A DNA stretch of 48,475 nt. It comes from an uncultured Clostridium sp. GTDB taxonomy: Bacteria; Bacillota; Clostridia; TANB77; CAG-508. The position numbers were made by a program, and so were the translations under genes. Location of the stretch: positions 1 to 48,475 of the forward strand of contig CABUKD010000010.1 in the NCBI GenBank assembly GCA_902492105.1, given 5' to 3'. This document shows, in pieces, positions 17,118 through 25,408 of the stretch. Each line of letters opens with the position of its first letter. Within the stretch, counting starts at the first letter, position 1. Below the pieces are notes generated by a model. It made no database searches and was not told where the DNA came from. It saw only the letters and a program-made list of their open reading frames with translations.

Positions 17118-18068
17118 TTATCCACCTAAAGACTCTAAATAAGTTTGTCTTTCTTCTTGTGTTTTTCTAATTTCTTCTTCTACATTGTCAATAACATTAT
17201 CAATTGCATCATCTGCATTATTATTTAAATTATTATTAACTGGATTTCTAACTGAATTTTTAGTACTTTGATCATTATTTCTTTGGAATAGTGCATTTTT
17301 AGCTTCTGCTACACAGTTAGGGTCCTTATTAATTAAATTAATGGTTGTATCATTTGGTAGATAAGTAGCAGTAGCTGCACCTTGTAAACCTGGTTCTACA
17401 TATTCAGTTATATATAGTAAAGAACCTTGAATTTGATAAGATTCTACAATAGCACAGCTTAAGGTTAGAATTTCTGTTTCATCTAAATTTAACCAAATAC
17501 TATTTAAAGAATCTATTCCTTCAACAGTAGGGATTTCTACTTGTTTATGAGAAATTACAATAAAGTCTTCTCCTGTTGGTAATTTTAAACGAATATCAAT
17601 GTATTTACCATTTTCTAATTGCGTTGGAAGAACAATCATATTGTATTCTACTTTTCTTAGATCTGCTGCTAATTCATCTTGTACTGCAATCATATCAGAA
17701 GTAATAATTGTTCCTTTTTTAAGATCTATTTTACTAACAACATTCATTTTTTGAATAAGATTTCCATTTTCGTCTACAATATCGCTTTTTGCTGTTAGCT
17801 CTGCCAAACTTAATGCATTGGATGGAATAGTACTTGCATCCATTGTTTGTAATGTTAATATATCGGTAGTAACAGTATCACCTGAATTAATATCTTGTGA
17901 TAATACATAAACCTGTTTTAAATTAGCCTTTGCTTCATTTTGTTCTTTTGTTATTTTAGTAAGTTGTATTACTAAAACAGCAATAATAATTCCTGTTATT
18001 AATAAAGTAATTAACATTCCTAAAAGGAATGAATTTTGAGCTTTTCTTTGCATTGGATTCTTTGCCAT
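17118..18068 (-). CDS. CpaB/RcpC-like SAF-domain protein, first gene of the pilus operon
   Basis: A 316-aa protein with a basic N-terminus, one membrane helix (15-37) and an extracytoplasmic SAF/CpaB region. VYVLSQDINSGDTVTTDILTLQTM at about 48-71 is the typical SAF start, followed by a second DLKKGTIITSDMI (about 112-124). The C-terminal 50 residues are an Asn/Asp-rich linker and a charged helix. In Gram-negative Tad systems CpaB works with the CpaC secretin; no secretin is encoded here, as expected for a single-membrane cell. AAGGAGG lies before the ATG. A clear promoter is at 18114-18142, so this gene opens the 12-kb operon. Confidence 0.78.
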   Translation of the reverse strand: MAKNPMQRKAQNSFLLGMLITLLITGIIIAVLVIQLTKITKEQNEAKANLKQVYVLSQDINSGDTVTTDILTLQTMDASTIPSNALSLAELTAKSDIVDENGNLIQKMNVVSKIDLKKGTIITSDMIAVQDELAADLRKVEYNMIVLPTQLENGKYIDIRLKLPTGEDFIVISHKQVEIPTVEGIDSLNSIWLNLDETEILTLSCAIVESYQIQGSLLYITEYVEPGLQGAATATYLPNDTTINLINKDPNCVAEAKNALFQRNNDQSTKNSVRNPVNNNLNNNADDAIDNVIDNVEEEIRKTQEERQTYLESLGG

Positions 18069-18113
18069 TGCTTATTCCTCCTTATAATTTTACAAAATAT
18101 CATCATTTAATTT

Positions 18114-18142
18114 ATTGTACAACATTTTTCAACTAAAAACAA
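18114..18142 (-). promoter_or_regulatory. Promoter of the Tad-like pilus operon
   Basis: On the minus strand TTGTTT (18142-18137), 17 bases, TACAAT (18119-18114). The start codon of the CpaB-like gene is about 45 bases downstream. The upstream shared element (18165-18194) ends 22 bases before the -35 box, the same distance as at sepF. Confidence 0.65.
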
Positions 18143-18164
18143 TAAGTTCTTTGTTTGTAATATA

Positions 18165-18194
18165 AATTTAACATTTTTGTAATATAATTGTAAT
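18165..18194 (-). promoter_or_regulatory. Shared upstream promoter element, pilus operon copy
   Basis: On the minus strand ATTACAATT, two bases, then ATTACAAAAATGTTAAATT. The second half is almost identical to the element in front of sepF (35894-35934) and partly to that in front of rsmD (34567-34634). The position just upstream of a -35 box suggests a transcription factor site or an UP-like element. The factor is unknown. Confidence 0.6.
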
Positions 18195-18233
18195 AATGTG
18201 AGTTGCAATTTGCAACTATCTATTATTTCTTAG

Positions 18234-18377
18234 GTAAATGGTATATATTCTTTTTATTTGCGTCCCCCAACTGCATAAGAAAGTGTAAGTGAAATTTTAT
18301 TCATAAAATTTCACACACTTTCTAATTTGTCGGTCCCCACCTTAAGACGCAAGTCAAAAAGAATATATACCATTTAC
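18234..18377. repeat. 144-bp nested palindrome, MITE-like
   Basis: Perfect 22-bp ends (18234-18255 and 18356-18377, containing GGTATATATTCTTTTT) enclose a 7-bp inverted pair GCGTC-type (18258-18264 and 18346-18352). Inside this is a 20-bp hairpin with one bulge (about 18278-18323). No open frame. It lies between the pilus operon promoter region and the terminator of the next gene downstream. The architecture resembles that of 2459-2679, but the sequence is different, so it is a second family of small palindromic elements. Confidence 0.7.
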
Positions 18378-18413
18378 AAAAAAAATAATTGCTCTTTGTG
18401 AATTGTAACCCAT

Positions 18414-18442
18414 AAAAAACAGGAGCATATTAATACACTCCT
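18414..18442 (-). terminator. Terminator after the DUF2651-like gene
   Basis: On the minus strand AGGAG (18442-18438) pairs with CTCCT (18425-18421), the stem being partly extended by A-T pairs, followed by G and six T (18419-18414). It begins about 30 bases after the stop at 18474. Confidence 0.65.
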
Positions 18443-18473
18443 AGCTTAGCATGTAAAAAATAAAGCCTTATGT

Positions 18474-18896
18474 TTACCCTCTACGCGAACAATTCCAACA
18501 ACAATGATTGTTTCTTCTTGTTTGATTTGTATCTGTTAATAGATTTGCTCCACTCGCCAAATTAATACTAGTGCAAGGACTTGTATTATTAATGGTAACT
18601 GGGCTGTTTTGTGTTCTTGCACTTCCGTTGTTATTACAATTGCATTGCTGTCTCCAAATTTCTAGACAATGGCAAATAATTTTGGTTATTACTGCCGTAA
18701 TATAAGCAAGAATGGTATATACAATAGCAAAGACCAAAAAACTAGCGTCAAAAACAGCAAAGGTCACAATTAAATAAATTGCAAAAAATGTTGCTGCTAC
18801 TAATAATGGACATTTCAATATTTTTTGTAATACAATGGCCAAAATGATGGTTGCTATGGGAAGGGCAAAAAATATTAATAAAGTATTCATATTCAT
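18474..18896 (-). CDS. DUF2651-like small membrane protein with Cys-rich tail
   Basis: A 140-aa protein with three closely spaced membrane helices (about 4-24, 30-50, 54-76), of the type LLIFFALPIATIILAIVLQK, resembling DUF2651 proteins of Firmicutes. The polar tail of about 60 residues carries eight Cys (CHCLEIW, QCNCNNN, HCCWNC). Function unknown. It sits between two terminators (18414-18442 and 18934-18971), so it is probably transcribed alone or by read-through from truA. The Cys-rich tail recalls the tiny Cys-rich peptides at 41429-41708. Confidence 0.6.
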   Translation of the reverse strand: MNMNTLLIFFALPIATIILAIVLQKILKCPLLVAATFFAIYLIVTFAVFDASFLVFAIVYTILAYITAVITKIICHCLEIWRQQCNCNNNGSARTQNSPVTINNTSPCTSINLASGANLLTDTNQTRRNNHCCWNCSRRG

Positions 18897-18933
18897 TTAT
18901 CTCCTTTTTGTTTTTTATTATATTTTATGACAT

Positions 18934-18971
18934 AAAAAACAAAAAGGTTACAAGTACATTGTATCCTTTTT
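18934..18971 (-). terminator. Terminator after truA
   Basis: On the minus strand AAAAAGG-A-TAC (18971-18961) pairs with GTA-A-CCTTTTT (18950-18941) with one mismatch, and G plus six T follow (18939-18934). It sits 10 bases after the truA stop codon. Confidence 0.7.
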
Positions 18972-18980
18972 ATTAATGCT

Positions 18981-19715
18981 TCAATATTCTACCTTCATTA
19001 AATAAAGTCCATGTGCTGGTAATGTCTTTCCAGCTAATTGTCTATTTTTTTGTAAAATGATATTTTGAATCTCTTCTGGTTGTTTACTGCCTAGACCTAC
19101 TTCTACTAAAGTTCCAGCTATAATACGAACCATGTTATATAAAAATCCATTTCCTGTTAGCATAATAACAATTCTTTCTTGTTCTTTTAAAACTTTTGCT
19201 TCATAAATAGTTCGTACACTACTTTTACTGCTAGTACCACTGGATTTGAAACTAGTAAAGTCATGTTCGCCTTTCAAAAATGTTGCTGCTTTTTGCATTG
19301 CTTCTAAATCTAAGGGTTGTGGTATGTGATAAGTAAGATTTCTATAAATTGCTGATCCTTGTTCTGAATTATCAATAATATAGGCATATGTTTTTTGATG
19401 ACAATGATAACGACTATGAAAGCTTTCTTCTACTTCTTCTGCCTTTTGAATTCTAATAGATCTTTTTAATTGAGAATTAATGGCAACAGCCATCTTTTCA
19501 ATAGGGAAATCCGAATCTATTTTAAAATTGGCTACTTGTCCAAAAGCATGTACTCCTGCATCTGTTCTTCCAGAACCTATAAGCTCTACAGTTTTTCCGG
19601 TTACTTTTTGAATAGCTTGTTCAATTTCTCCTTGAATATTTAACCTATTTGGCTGTTTTTGCCACCCTTGATATTCCCTACCATCATACTCTATTGTTAA
19701 TTTTATATTTCTCAT
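18981..19715 (-). CDS. truA: tRNA pseudouridine(38-40) synthase TruA
   Basis: TruA converts uridines 38-40 of the tRNA anticodon arm to pseudouridine. The 244-aa protein has the family's normal length and all main motifs: TIEYDGREYQGWQKQPN (7-23), the catalytic Asp in GSGRTDAGVHAFGQVANF (47-64), RYHCHQKTYAYII, the FLKGEHDFTSFKSSG segment and the C-terminal GNGFLYNMVRIIAGTLVEVG. AAGGA lies unusually far (about 17 bases) from the ATG. It follows cdaA after about 110 bases and ends with its own terminator. Confidence 0.96.
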   Translation of the reverse strand: MRNIKLTIEYDGREYQGWQKQPNRLNIQGEIEQAIQKVTGKTVELIGSGRTDAGVHAFGQVANFKIDSDFPIEKMAVAINSQLKRSIRIQKAEEVEESFHSRYHCHQKTYAYIIDNSEQGSAIYRNLTYHIPQPLDLEAMQKAATFLKGEHDFTSFKSSGTSSKSSVRTIYEAKVLKEQERIVIMLTGNGFLYNMVRIIAGTLVEVGLGSKQPEEIQNIILQKNRQLAGKTLPAHGLYLMKVEY

Positions 19716-19828
19716 TTTCTTATTATTCTAATTCCTTAATTTTCTATTTTCTACATCTTATTTACTATTTTTATATTCTATCTCTGTATTTTTCTATTTT
19801 TTACTTGCTTTTATCTATTATTTTCTGT

Positions 19829-20800
19829 TTATTCTCCCTTGTTTTTTGATACTTTAGAATCTATTTTTTTAGTTTTTTCTGTTGAATTTTTTACTTCATT
19901 GTTTTCCAAATTTGTAATATCAGCATTTTCATGTTCTAGATTTTTTTCTTCTTTTTCATTTCCAAAGCGTTTTGTAACTATATGCTTAATTAAAATATTT
20001 TTTAAAGCTTCTTCTTTTACATCTGCTATTAAGGTACCATCTTTTGCAACAGAAATTCTTCCGGTTTCTTCAGAAATAATAATAGCAATGGCATCTGATT
20101 CTTTTGACACTCCTATTCCTGCACGATGTCTTGTTCCTATTTCTTTTGCAATATCCTTGTCATCTGCCAAAGGCAAAATACAAGCAGCTGCTGCAATTTT
20201 ATTTTTAGCAATAATCACTGCACCATCATGTAGAGGAGTATTAGGAGTAAACAAGTTCACAATCAATTGTGGGGAAACTTCTGCATCTATTTTTACACCA
20301 GTATCGATAATATCTTTAATTTGAATTTCTCTTTCTATTACAATAAGTCCACCCGTTTTTGCTTTAGCAAGTTCAGTTGCTGCAATTACTATTTTATAAA
20401 TATCCTCTTTTGTTCTAGTTGCTAAATCTTTATCTAGCCCAAAATATTTGGTTATTTTATTAGTACCTAATTGTTCCAACATTCTGCGTAGTTCTGGTTG
20501 AAAAATAACAATTAATGCTATTACACCATATGGCATAAAGAATGTTAAAATATAATTTAAAATTTTAAGTTGTAAAATTTCACTAAGTGCAGTAATAATT
20601 AAAATTAATAAAATTCCTTTTAACAACTGCCATACTCTTGAATTTCTAGCAGATATAATAAATTTATATAAAATATATATTACAATTGCTAAATCTAATA
20701 GTAAAGTTAATAATTTTAATGGATTTTGTGAAAGCTCTGTCATACAGCTCATAAATGCTCTCCAAATTCCACTAAATTCTAAAGTAAAGTTTTCAAACAT
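19829..20800 (-). CDS. cdaA: Diadenylate cyclase CdaA (DacA)
   Basis: CdaA makes cyclic di-AMP from two ATP at the membrane, controlling potassium, osmolyte and cell-wall homeostasis. The 323-aa protein has three N-terminal helices (about 28-100), the DAC domain with DGA (192-194) and RHR (224-226), and an extra charged C-terminal tail of about 45 residues rich in Glu/Asn/Lys. In many Firmicutes cdaA is followed by cdaR and glmM; here truA follows and no cdaR (YbbR-domain) gene is visible. AGAGGT precedes the ATG. A second cyclase gene, disA, is only 1.2 kb upstream. Confidence 0.94.
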   Translation of the reverse strand: MFENFTLEFSGIWRAFMSCMTELSQNPLKLLTLLLDLAIVIYILYKFIISARNSRVWQLLKGILLILIITALSEILQLKILNYILTFFMPYGVIALIVIFQPELRRMLEQLGTNKITKYFGLDKDLATRTKEDIYKIVIAATELAKAKTGGLIVIEREIQIKDIIDTGVKIDAEVSPQLIVNLFTPNTPLHDGAVIIAKNKIAAAACILPLADDKDIAKEIGTRHRAGIGVSKESDAIAIIISEETGRISVAKDGTLIADVKEEALKNILIKHIVTKRFGNEKEEKNLEHENADITNLENNEVKNSTEKTKKIDSKVSKNKGE

Positions 20801-20895
20801 ATCTTACCTCTTTTGTTTATTTTCCATTTTATAGCTTATTTTCTTGCAAATTATTTTTTGTATTCTTTTTTGTAGATTACTTTACAATTTTTATT

Positions 20896-21072
20896 TTAAG
20901 ATTGTGTCATGTAAACAATATAATAAATTAATGTAATAGCAACAGACAATACCATCATGGCTGCTAAAATAATTGCCATAATTTTAGTTGCCACTTTTCC
21001 TAAATCTTTTCTTGGTTTTACTTTTTTAGCTTCTTGTATCTTTTTTTCTTTATTATTTACTTTTTTTGCCAT
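20896..21072 (-). CDS. Small single-span membrane protein (58 aa)
   Basis: An open frame of 58 codons with a good ribosome site (GGAAGG, about 10 bases before ATG 21072). The N-terminal 30 residues are strongly basic (MAKKVNNKEKKIQEAKKVKPRKDLGK), given here as two parts only for orientation: Lys-rich helix, then one membrane helix (about 32-54, MAIILAAMMVLSVAITLIYY) and a short MTQS tail. It lies between the cyclophilin and cdaA genes on the same strand with small gaps. Small basic membrane proteins in this style are common in Firmicutes; I cannot assign a function. Confidence 0.65.
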   Translation of the reverse strand: MAKKVNNKEKKIQEAKKVKPRKDLGKVATKIMAIILAAMMVLSVAITLIYYIVYMTQS

Positions 21073-21105
21073 CTTTCTTTCCTTCCTTCATCTTTCACAA
21101 TATTT

Positions 21106-21921
21106 TTATGATTGCATTCCATATTGTTGCATTAACCATGTATAATAATCGAACACATCATTTGTTTTTGGAATACCATAGTCTACCCCATAAGTTTCTA
21201 CTGTAATGTTCTTAATAACAGGTGCTTTTTTAGGTTTATCAGAAGAGATAGTATTTCCTTCTTTATCAGTTGGCGCTTTTTCTCCTTCTTTAAGTTCAGT
21301 ATCTCTATAATATACTTCTACATTTGCAATTTTTTCTACAACGTCCATTCCTTCAATTACTTTTCCAAAAGCTGCATATAATCCATCTAGCGAAGTATTA
21401 TCTTCTGTCATAATAAAGAATTGAGAACCTGCTGAATTGTAGCCATATTGAGTTAAACTGGTACTCATTTGACTATAGTCAGTTCTGGCCATAGAAATAA
21501 CACCTTTTGTATGTTTTAAATTATTTTTATCATATCCATTAGCAATAAATTCTCCTGGAATATTATATGCTTTATCATTTTCTCCTGAAATACCATCTTG
21601 AATGTCACTTAAACTTGGAGAACCTGTACCATCTCCATTTTTGTCTCCACCTTGAATCATAAATTCTGGAATGGTTCTGTGAAATGTAAGTCCATTATAA
21701 AAACCACGATTTGCTAGACGAATAAAATTTGCTACTGTATTTGGAGCCTTATCTGGATAGAGTTCAATTTTAATAGTTCCATAATTCTCTACTTCCATGG
21801 TAGCAATTGGGTTAGGAATATTAGTGGTTGCCTTTTTATAAAATCCATAGCCTACAAAAGCAATACCTGCTAACAATATAATAATTCCTAATATTAATAA
21901 AATTTTTTTAAATACTTCCAT
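21106..21921 (-). CDS. Membrane-anchored cyclophilin-type peptidyl-prolyl isomerase
   Basis: A 271-aa cyclophilin with an N-terminal membrane anchor (8-28), so it should act outside the membrane on secreted proteins. Motifs: IKIELYPDKAPNTVANFI (about 49-66), the active-site FHRTIPEFMIQGGDKNGDGTG, AGSQFFIMT and LDGLYAAFGKVIEGMDVVEKI. The catalytic Arg in FHR and the Phe/Gln of the core are present. The domain carries an insert between QGGD and MART and a C-terminal extension of about 50 residues. AAGGAGG lies before the ATG. It is in the same direction as disA upstream and the 58-aa gene downstream. Confidence 0.9.
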   Translation of the reverse strand: MEVFKKILLILGIIILLAGIAFVGYGFYKKATTNIPNPIATMEVENYGTIKIELYPDKAPNTVANFIRLANRGFYNGLTFHRTIPEFMIQGGDKNGDGTGSPSLSDIQDGISGENDKAYNIPGEFIANGYDKNNLKHTKGVISMARTDYSQMSTSLTQYGYNSAGSQFFIMTEDNTSLDGLYAAFGKVIEGMDVVEKIANVEVYYRDTELKEGEKAPTDKEGNTISSDKPKKAPVIKNITVETYGVDYGIPKTNDVFDYYTWLMQQYGMQS

Positions 21922-22041
21922 AATTCCTCCTTGTTTTTAGACACTACTTGTCCAAGTTTATATTTTAAACTGTGTCTTGCATTTAACTGCTATTGTAATT
22001 ACAAAATAATTTTTTATGAAATCTGCGTTTTGATTATACAA

Positions 22042-23097
22042 TTATAACATTAAATTGTCAAATACAAATTGTTCTTGCATACGTTTTAAAGACTGCTTAA
22101 TGGTTCTTGCTCTTACCTCACCAATGCCGTCTACATCATCTAATTGTTGTAAATCTGCAGCCAAAATATGTTGAAAAGATTTAAACGATTTTACTAAATT
22201 CTCCACAATATTGCTTGGCATTCTAGGAATTTTACTAAGCACCCTATAGCCTCTTGTATAAACACCTACTTCGTCATAATTATCGAAATCTTCATATCCT
22301 AGAAGATTAGCAATTTTTTCTAAAATCATTAAATCATCATGTTGTAAACTTTGAATTTCTGCTAAAACTTTTTCTGCAGTACGTTTTTTACCAGGTGCAA
22401 TATAATCTTTTATAATGAGAAGTTCTTCTTTTTCTAAATCTCCTACTAATTCTTCTAATTGCATTTCTAAAAGTCTTCCCTCTTCTCCTAATTCATAAAT
22501 AGATCTCTGCACTTCTTCTACCACTTTCATTACCATTTCAGCACGTTGAATGGCATTAATTACATTCTCTAAGGTAACAATATCATTAAATTCATATTCA
22601 TTTAACAAACTTAGTTTATTATCAAATACTTTTTTATATTTTTCTACTGTTTGTAAAGCTTGGTTTGCTTTCGAAATTACTTTTGCAGTATCTTCTAAAA
22701 CATAGCGAAGGTTGCCCTTAAAAATAGTGATAATACTTCTTCTTTGCGAAATACTAATTACTAAAGCTCCTGTCTGCTTTGCAGTACGCTCTGCGGTACG
22801 GTGTCTGGTACCAGTTTCTGTAGTAGTAATACTAGACTGTGGTATTAATTGTGCATTAGCATAAAGAATTTTTTTGAAATCGCTACTTAACACAATTGCA
22901 CCATCCATTTTAGCAAGTTCGTAAAGCCTGGAGGAAGTATAGTCAATATTTAATTGAAAACCACCATCTACCAAATCTAATACTTCTTTACTATCTCCTA
23001 TGACAATTAATGCACCAGTTTTGGCCTTTAGAATATTTTCTAAGCCATCACGAATAGGAGTACCAGGTGCAATCATTTTTAAAATATCAGTAATCAT
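22042..23097 (-). CDS. disA: DNA-integrity scanning diadenylate cyclase DisA
   Basis: DisA scans DNA and makes c-di-AMP until it meets damage or branched structures, thereby delaying sporulation. The 351-aa protein has the normal length: N-terminal DAC domain with DGA (65-67) and RHR (98-100), a helical linker (about 140-220) and C-terminal helix-hairpin-helix DNA-binding segments ending LQQLDDVDGIGEVRARTIKQSL. The ATG at 23097 has AAAGGG ten bases upstream. It follows radA by 19 bases, the arrangement known from other Firmicutes, where RadA interacts functionally with DisA. Confidence 0.96.
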   Translation of the reverse strand: MITDILKMIAPGTPIRDGLENILKAKTGALIVIGDSKEVLDLVDGGFQLNIDYTSSRLYELAKMDGAIVLSSDFKKILYANAQLIPQSSITTTETGTRHRTAERTAKQTGALVISISQRRSIITIFKGNLRYVLEDTAKVISKANQALQTVEKYKKVFDNKLSLLNEYEFNDIVTLENVINAIQRAEMVMKVVEEVQRSIYELGEEGRLLEMQLEELVGDLEKEELLIIKDYIAPGKKRTAEKVLAEIQSLQHDDLMILEKIANLLGYEDFDNYDEVGVYTRGYRVLSKIPRMPSNIVENLVKSFKSFQHILAADLQQLDDVDGIGEVRARTIKQSLKRMQEQFVFDNLML

Positions 23098-23116
23098 TGC
23101 TTTTTTCCCTTTCTCT

Positions 23117-24476
23117 TTATTTTAATCCCGCTGCCTTCATTGCCTCATTTACATTTCTAACCCCTATTATATCTAACTTGTACTTATCTTTCAATAGTTT
23201 TTTATTACTTTCTGGTATAATACAAGTTTTAAATCCTAGCTTTTCCGCTTCTTTTAATCTCTTATCTATTAAATTTACTGCTCTTACCTCTCCTGTTAAT
23301 CCGTACTTCTCCAATAACAACTGTACTTTTCGGAATACTAGTGTTTTTAAAACTAGAACAGCATGCTAAAATCATGCCTAAATCTGCGGCTGGTTCTACT
23401 ATTCTAATTCCACTTACCACATTTAAATACACATCCTGTGAACTCAATGCAAGTCCTGCTCTTTTTTCTAGCACTGCAACTAACAAGGTAAGCCTGTTAT
23501 AGTCAATTCCATTGGCCGTTCTACGAGGGAAACCAAATACAGTAGGTGTAGTTAAAGCTTGTAATTCTATTAATAAAGGTCTAGTTCCCTCCATACTTGC
23601 GATAATAACAGAACCAGAAGGATTATCATCACCTTCTGAAATCAGAATAGAAGAAGGATTTGTTATTTCCACCATTCCCTCATTTTGCATTTCAAACATT
23701 CCTACTTCGTTGGTAGAACCAAAACGATTTTTAACTCCACGTAAAACACGATAAGAAAAATATCTTTCTCCTTCTAAATAAAGTACGGTATCTACCATAT
23801 GTTCTAAAACTCTAGGTCCTGCAATATTACCTTCTTTTGTCACATGACCAATAATGATAGTAGTAATTTCATTTCCTTTACAAATACGCATAATACGAGC
23901 TGTAATTTCGCGAACTTGGCTGACTGTTCCTGCTGCCGAAGAAATATCTTCAGAATACATTGTTTGAATAGAATCAATAATAACTAATTTTGGTTTTAAT
24001 TCCAATATTGTATTCTCAATAAGTGAAATATCAGTTTCTCCTAAAAAAAGAATGTCTTCATTATGGATTCCAAGTCGATCTGCCCTTAATTTTATTTGTT
24101 CGGCAGACTCTTCTCCTGAAACATAAAGAACTTTTCCTTCTGCTTGCATTTTATCGCAAAGTTCCAAAATAAGAGTAGATTTACCAATGCCAGGTTCTCC
24201 ACCAACTAATACTAAAGAACCTTTTACTAAACCTCCTCCTAGAACTCTATCTAATTCTCCAATTCCAGTATGGATACGAATAGCATCTTTTCCTACTACT
24301 TCATTTAATGATTTAGGAGTAACTACTTTCTTTTCTGTCTGTTTTCCCGGTCCTGTTTGCATAGCTAATTTTTCTTCATAAAAACTATTCCACTCATTAC
24401 AACCTGGGCATTTTCCTAGCCATTTTGGTGATTCATACCCACAATTACTACATACAAAAATTGTTTTTGCTTTCAT
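23117..24476 (-). CDS. radA: DNA repair protein RadA, read through a +1 frameshift at CGG
   Basis: RadA (Sms) is a RecA-like branch-migration helicase. Visible parts: N-terminal zinc finger CSNCGYESPKWLGKCPGC, the Walker A GGEPGIGKST, the RadA KNRFG motif in RGVKNRFGSTNEVG, and the C-terminal Lon-like domain. The frame breaks at codon 392 (CGG at 23301-23303). Skipping C turns GEVRINRRG into GEVGLTGEVRAVN, exactly the family sequence, and continues to 23117. Without the shift the protein stops 13 codons later and lacks its last 60 residues. The start is ATG 24476; the 17 codons upstream are repeat sequence, and the repeat has replaced the region where a ribosome site should be. Confidence 0.9.
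23301..23303 (-). other. +1 frameshift site at in-frame CGG (radA)
   Basis: Zero-frame codons are GAA GTA CGG ATT. Skipping the C at 23303 gives GTA GGA TTA ACA, restoring GEVGLTGEVR, a conserved RadA motif. GGAG lies two bases before the P-site codon GTA, a spacing near that of the internal Shine-Dalgarno of the prfB frameshift site. One of three such sites in the window. Confidence 0.78.
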
Positions 24477-24483
24477 GTTTTTT

Positions 24484-24530
24484 TTGGGACGGTTCTCAGT
24501 GGCCCCAAAAGGGGGCAGTTGGGACACTTC
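24484..24530 (+). repeat. Left REP-like end
   Basis: GGGACGGTTCTCAGTGGCC, four A, then GGGGGCAGTTGGGACACTTC. The central GCCCC-AAAA-GGGGGC forms a hairpin. It abuts the radA ATG (24474-24476), with only T/A bases between. Confidence 0.75.
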
Positions 24531-24549
24531 TCCATTTCCTCCAATCTAT

Positions 24550-25371
24550 TCAAATTATACTATTTTGATTTTCTAGTTTATTTTTTAAAAATTGTTGTCT
24601 AGCTTTCTTAATTAGTTTTTTATTAACTCCTGTCACTCTTGAAATTTGAGCACAATTTGTACCTTTTATTTCAAATATCTTCATCAATACTTTATCTCGA
24701 TATTCTTTTTGAAATCGATGAAGATTATGTATTTCTTGTTCTCCTATTTTTTCTTTCAAAATTCTATATAAATCCTCATCTTCCAACACACTTTTTATTT
24801 CATACTCCATAATTTCTTCATCTGTACTATCATTTTGTTGTTTATTATGAAATTTTTTAAAAAATTCTTCAAAGTTTTCGTTTATATTGTCAAATCTATT
24901 TTTTCCTTTTTCTACATTAACCAGACTATTATCACCTTTGCAATAATCTTGGTAGCTACTCCAGTTATATTGATTATATATAGAAATTCCCGCTTTTTGT
25001 GGATTCAAATGAATATAACGTAACACATTTCTAAAATAGATATCGTTTTCAACTGGTTTACTAGTAAATCGATTCTGAAAAACATATCCAATCCTATCAT
25101 ATTTCTTGTTAATATATTCAGCATAACTTATTAAAAGACTTCTCATAATTTCAGAAATCGAATGAGTATTTTCTTTAATCAGTAAATGAATATGGTTTGG
25201 CATTAGAACATAAGCATATAATTCATATTCATATTTTTCTTTTGTTCTACTTATTTCTTTAAGGAGTTTGCCATTGTCATTATTATCAAAGAAAATATCT
25301 TGCTTGTTAATTCCTCTAGTAATGATATGATAACAATTAGAGGGACTTCTATCTCTTGGTTTTCTAGGCAT
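24550..25371 (-). CDS. REP-associated tyrosine transposase (IS200/IS605 Y1 superfamily)
   Basis: A 273-aa single-strand DNA transposase of the RAYT group. It has the family start MPRKPRDRSPSNCYHIITRG (1-20), the HUH metal-binding motif MPNHIHLLI (His60, His62) and the catalytic Tyr119 in RYIHLNPQKAG. The remaining length, about 130 residues, is typical of RAYTs and includes a C-terminal helix-turn-helix-like DKVLMKIFEIKGTNCAQISR segment. AAGGAGG precedes the ATG. RAYTs act on REP hairpins, and such hairpins flank this gene on both sides. All key residues are present, so it may be active. Confidence 0.92.
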   Translation of the reverse strand: MPRKPRDRSPSNCYHIITRGINKQDIFFDNNDNGKLLKEISRTKEKYEYELYAYVLMPNHIHLLIKENTHSISEIMRSLLISYAEYINKKYDRIGYVFQNRFTSKPVENDIYFRNVLRYIHLNPQKAGISIYNQYNWSSYQDYCKGDNSLVNVEKGKNRFDNINENFEEFFKKFHNKQQNDSTDEEIMEYEIKSVLEDEDLYRILKEKIGEQEIHNLHRFQKEYRDKVLMKIFEIKGTNCAQISRVTGVNKKLIKKARQQFLKNKLENQNSII

Positions 25372-25408
25372 AATTGCCTCCTTTCTCCGATAGTGCCCCT
25401 CTCTTTTT

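Noticed and set aside
18234..18377. A riboswitch in front of the pilus operon
   Set aside because: The structure lies upstream of the promoter, not in the leader, and I see none of the conserved sequence blocks of known c-di-GMP or c-di-AMP riboswitches.
24550..25371. Ordinary IS200/IS605 insertion sequence with TnpB
   Set aside because: No TnpB or guide-RNA-like region is present; the protein start, length and flanking hairpins are those of REP-associated transposases.
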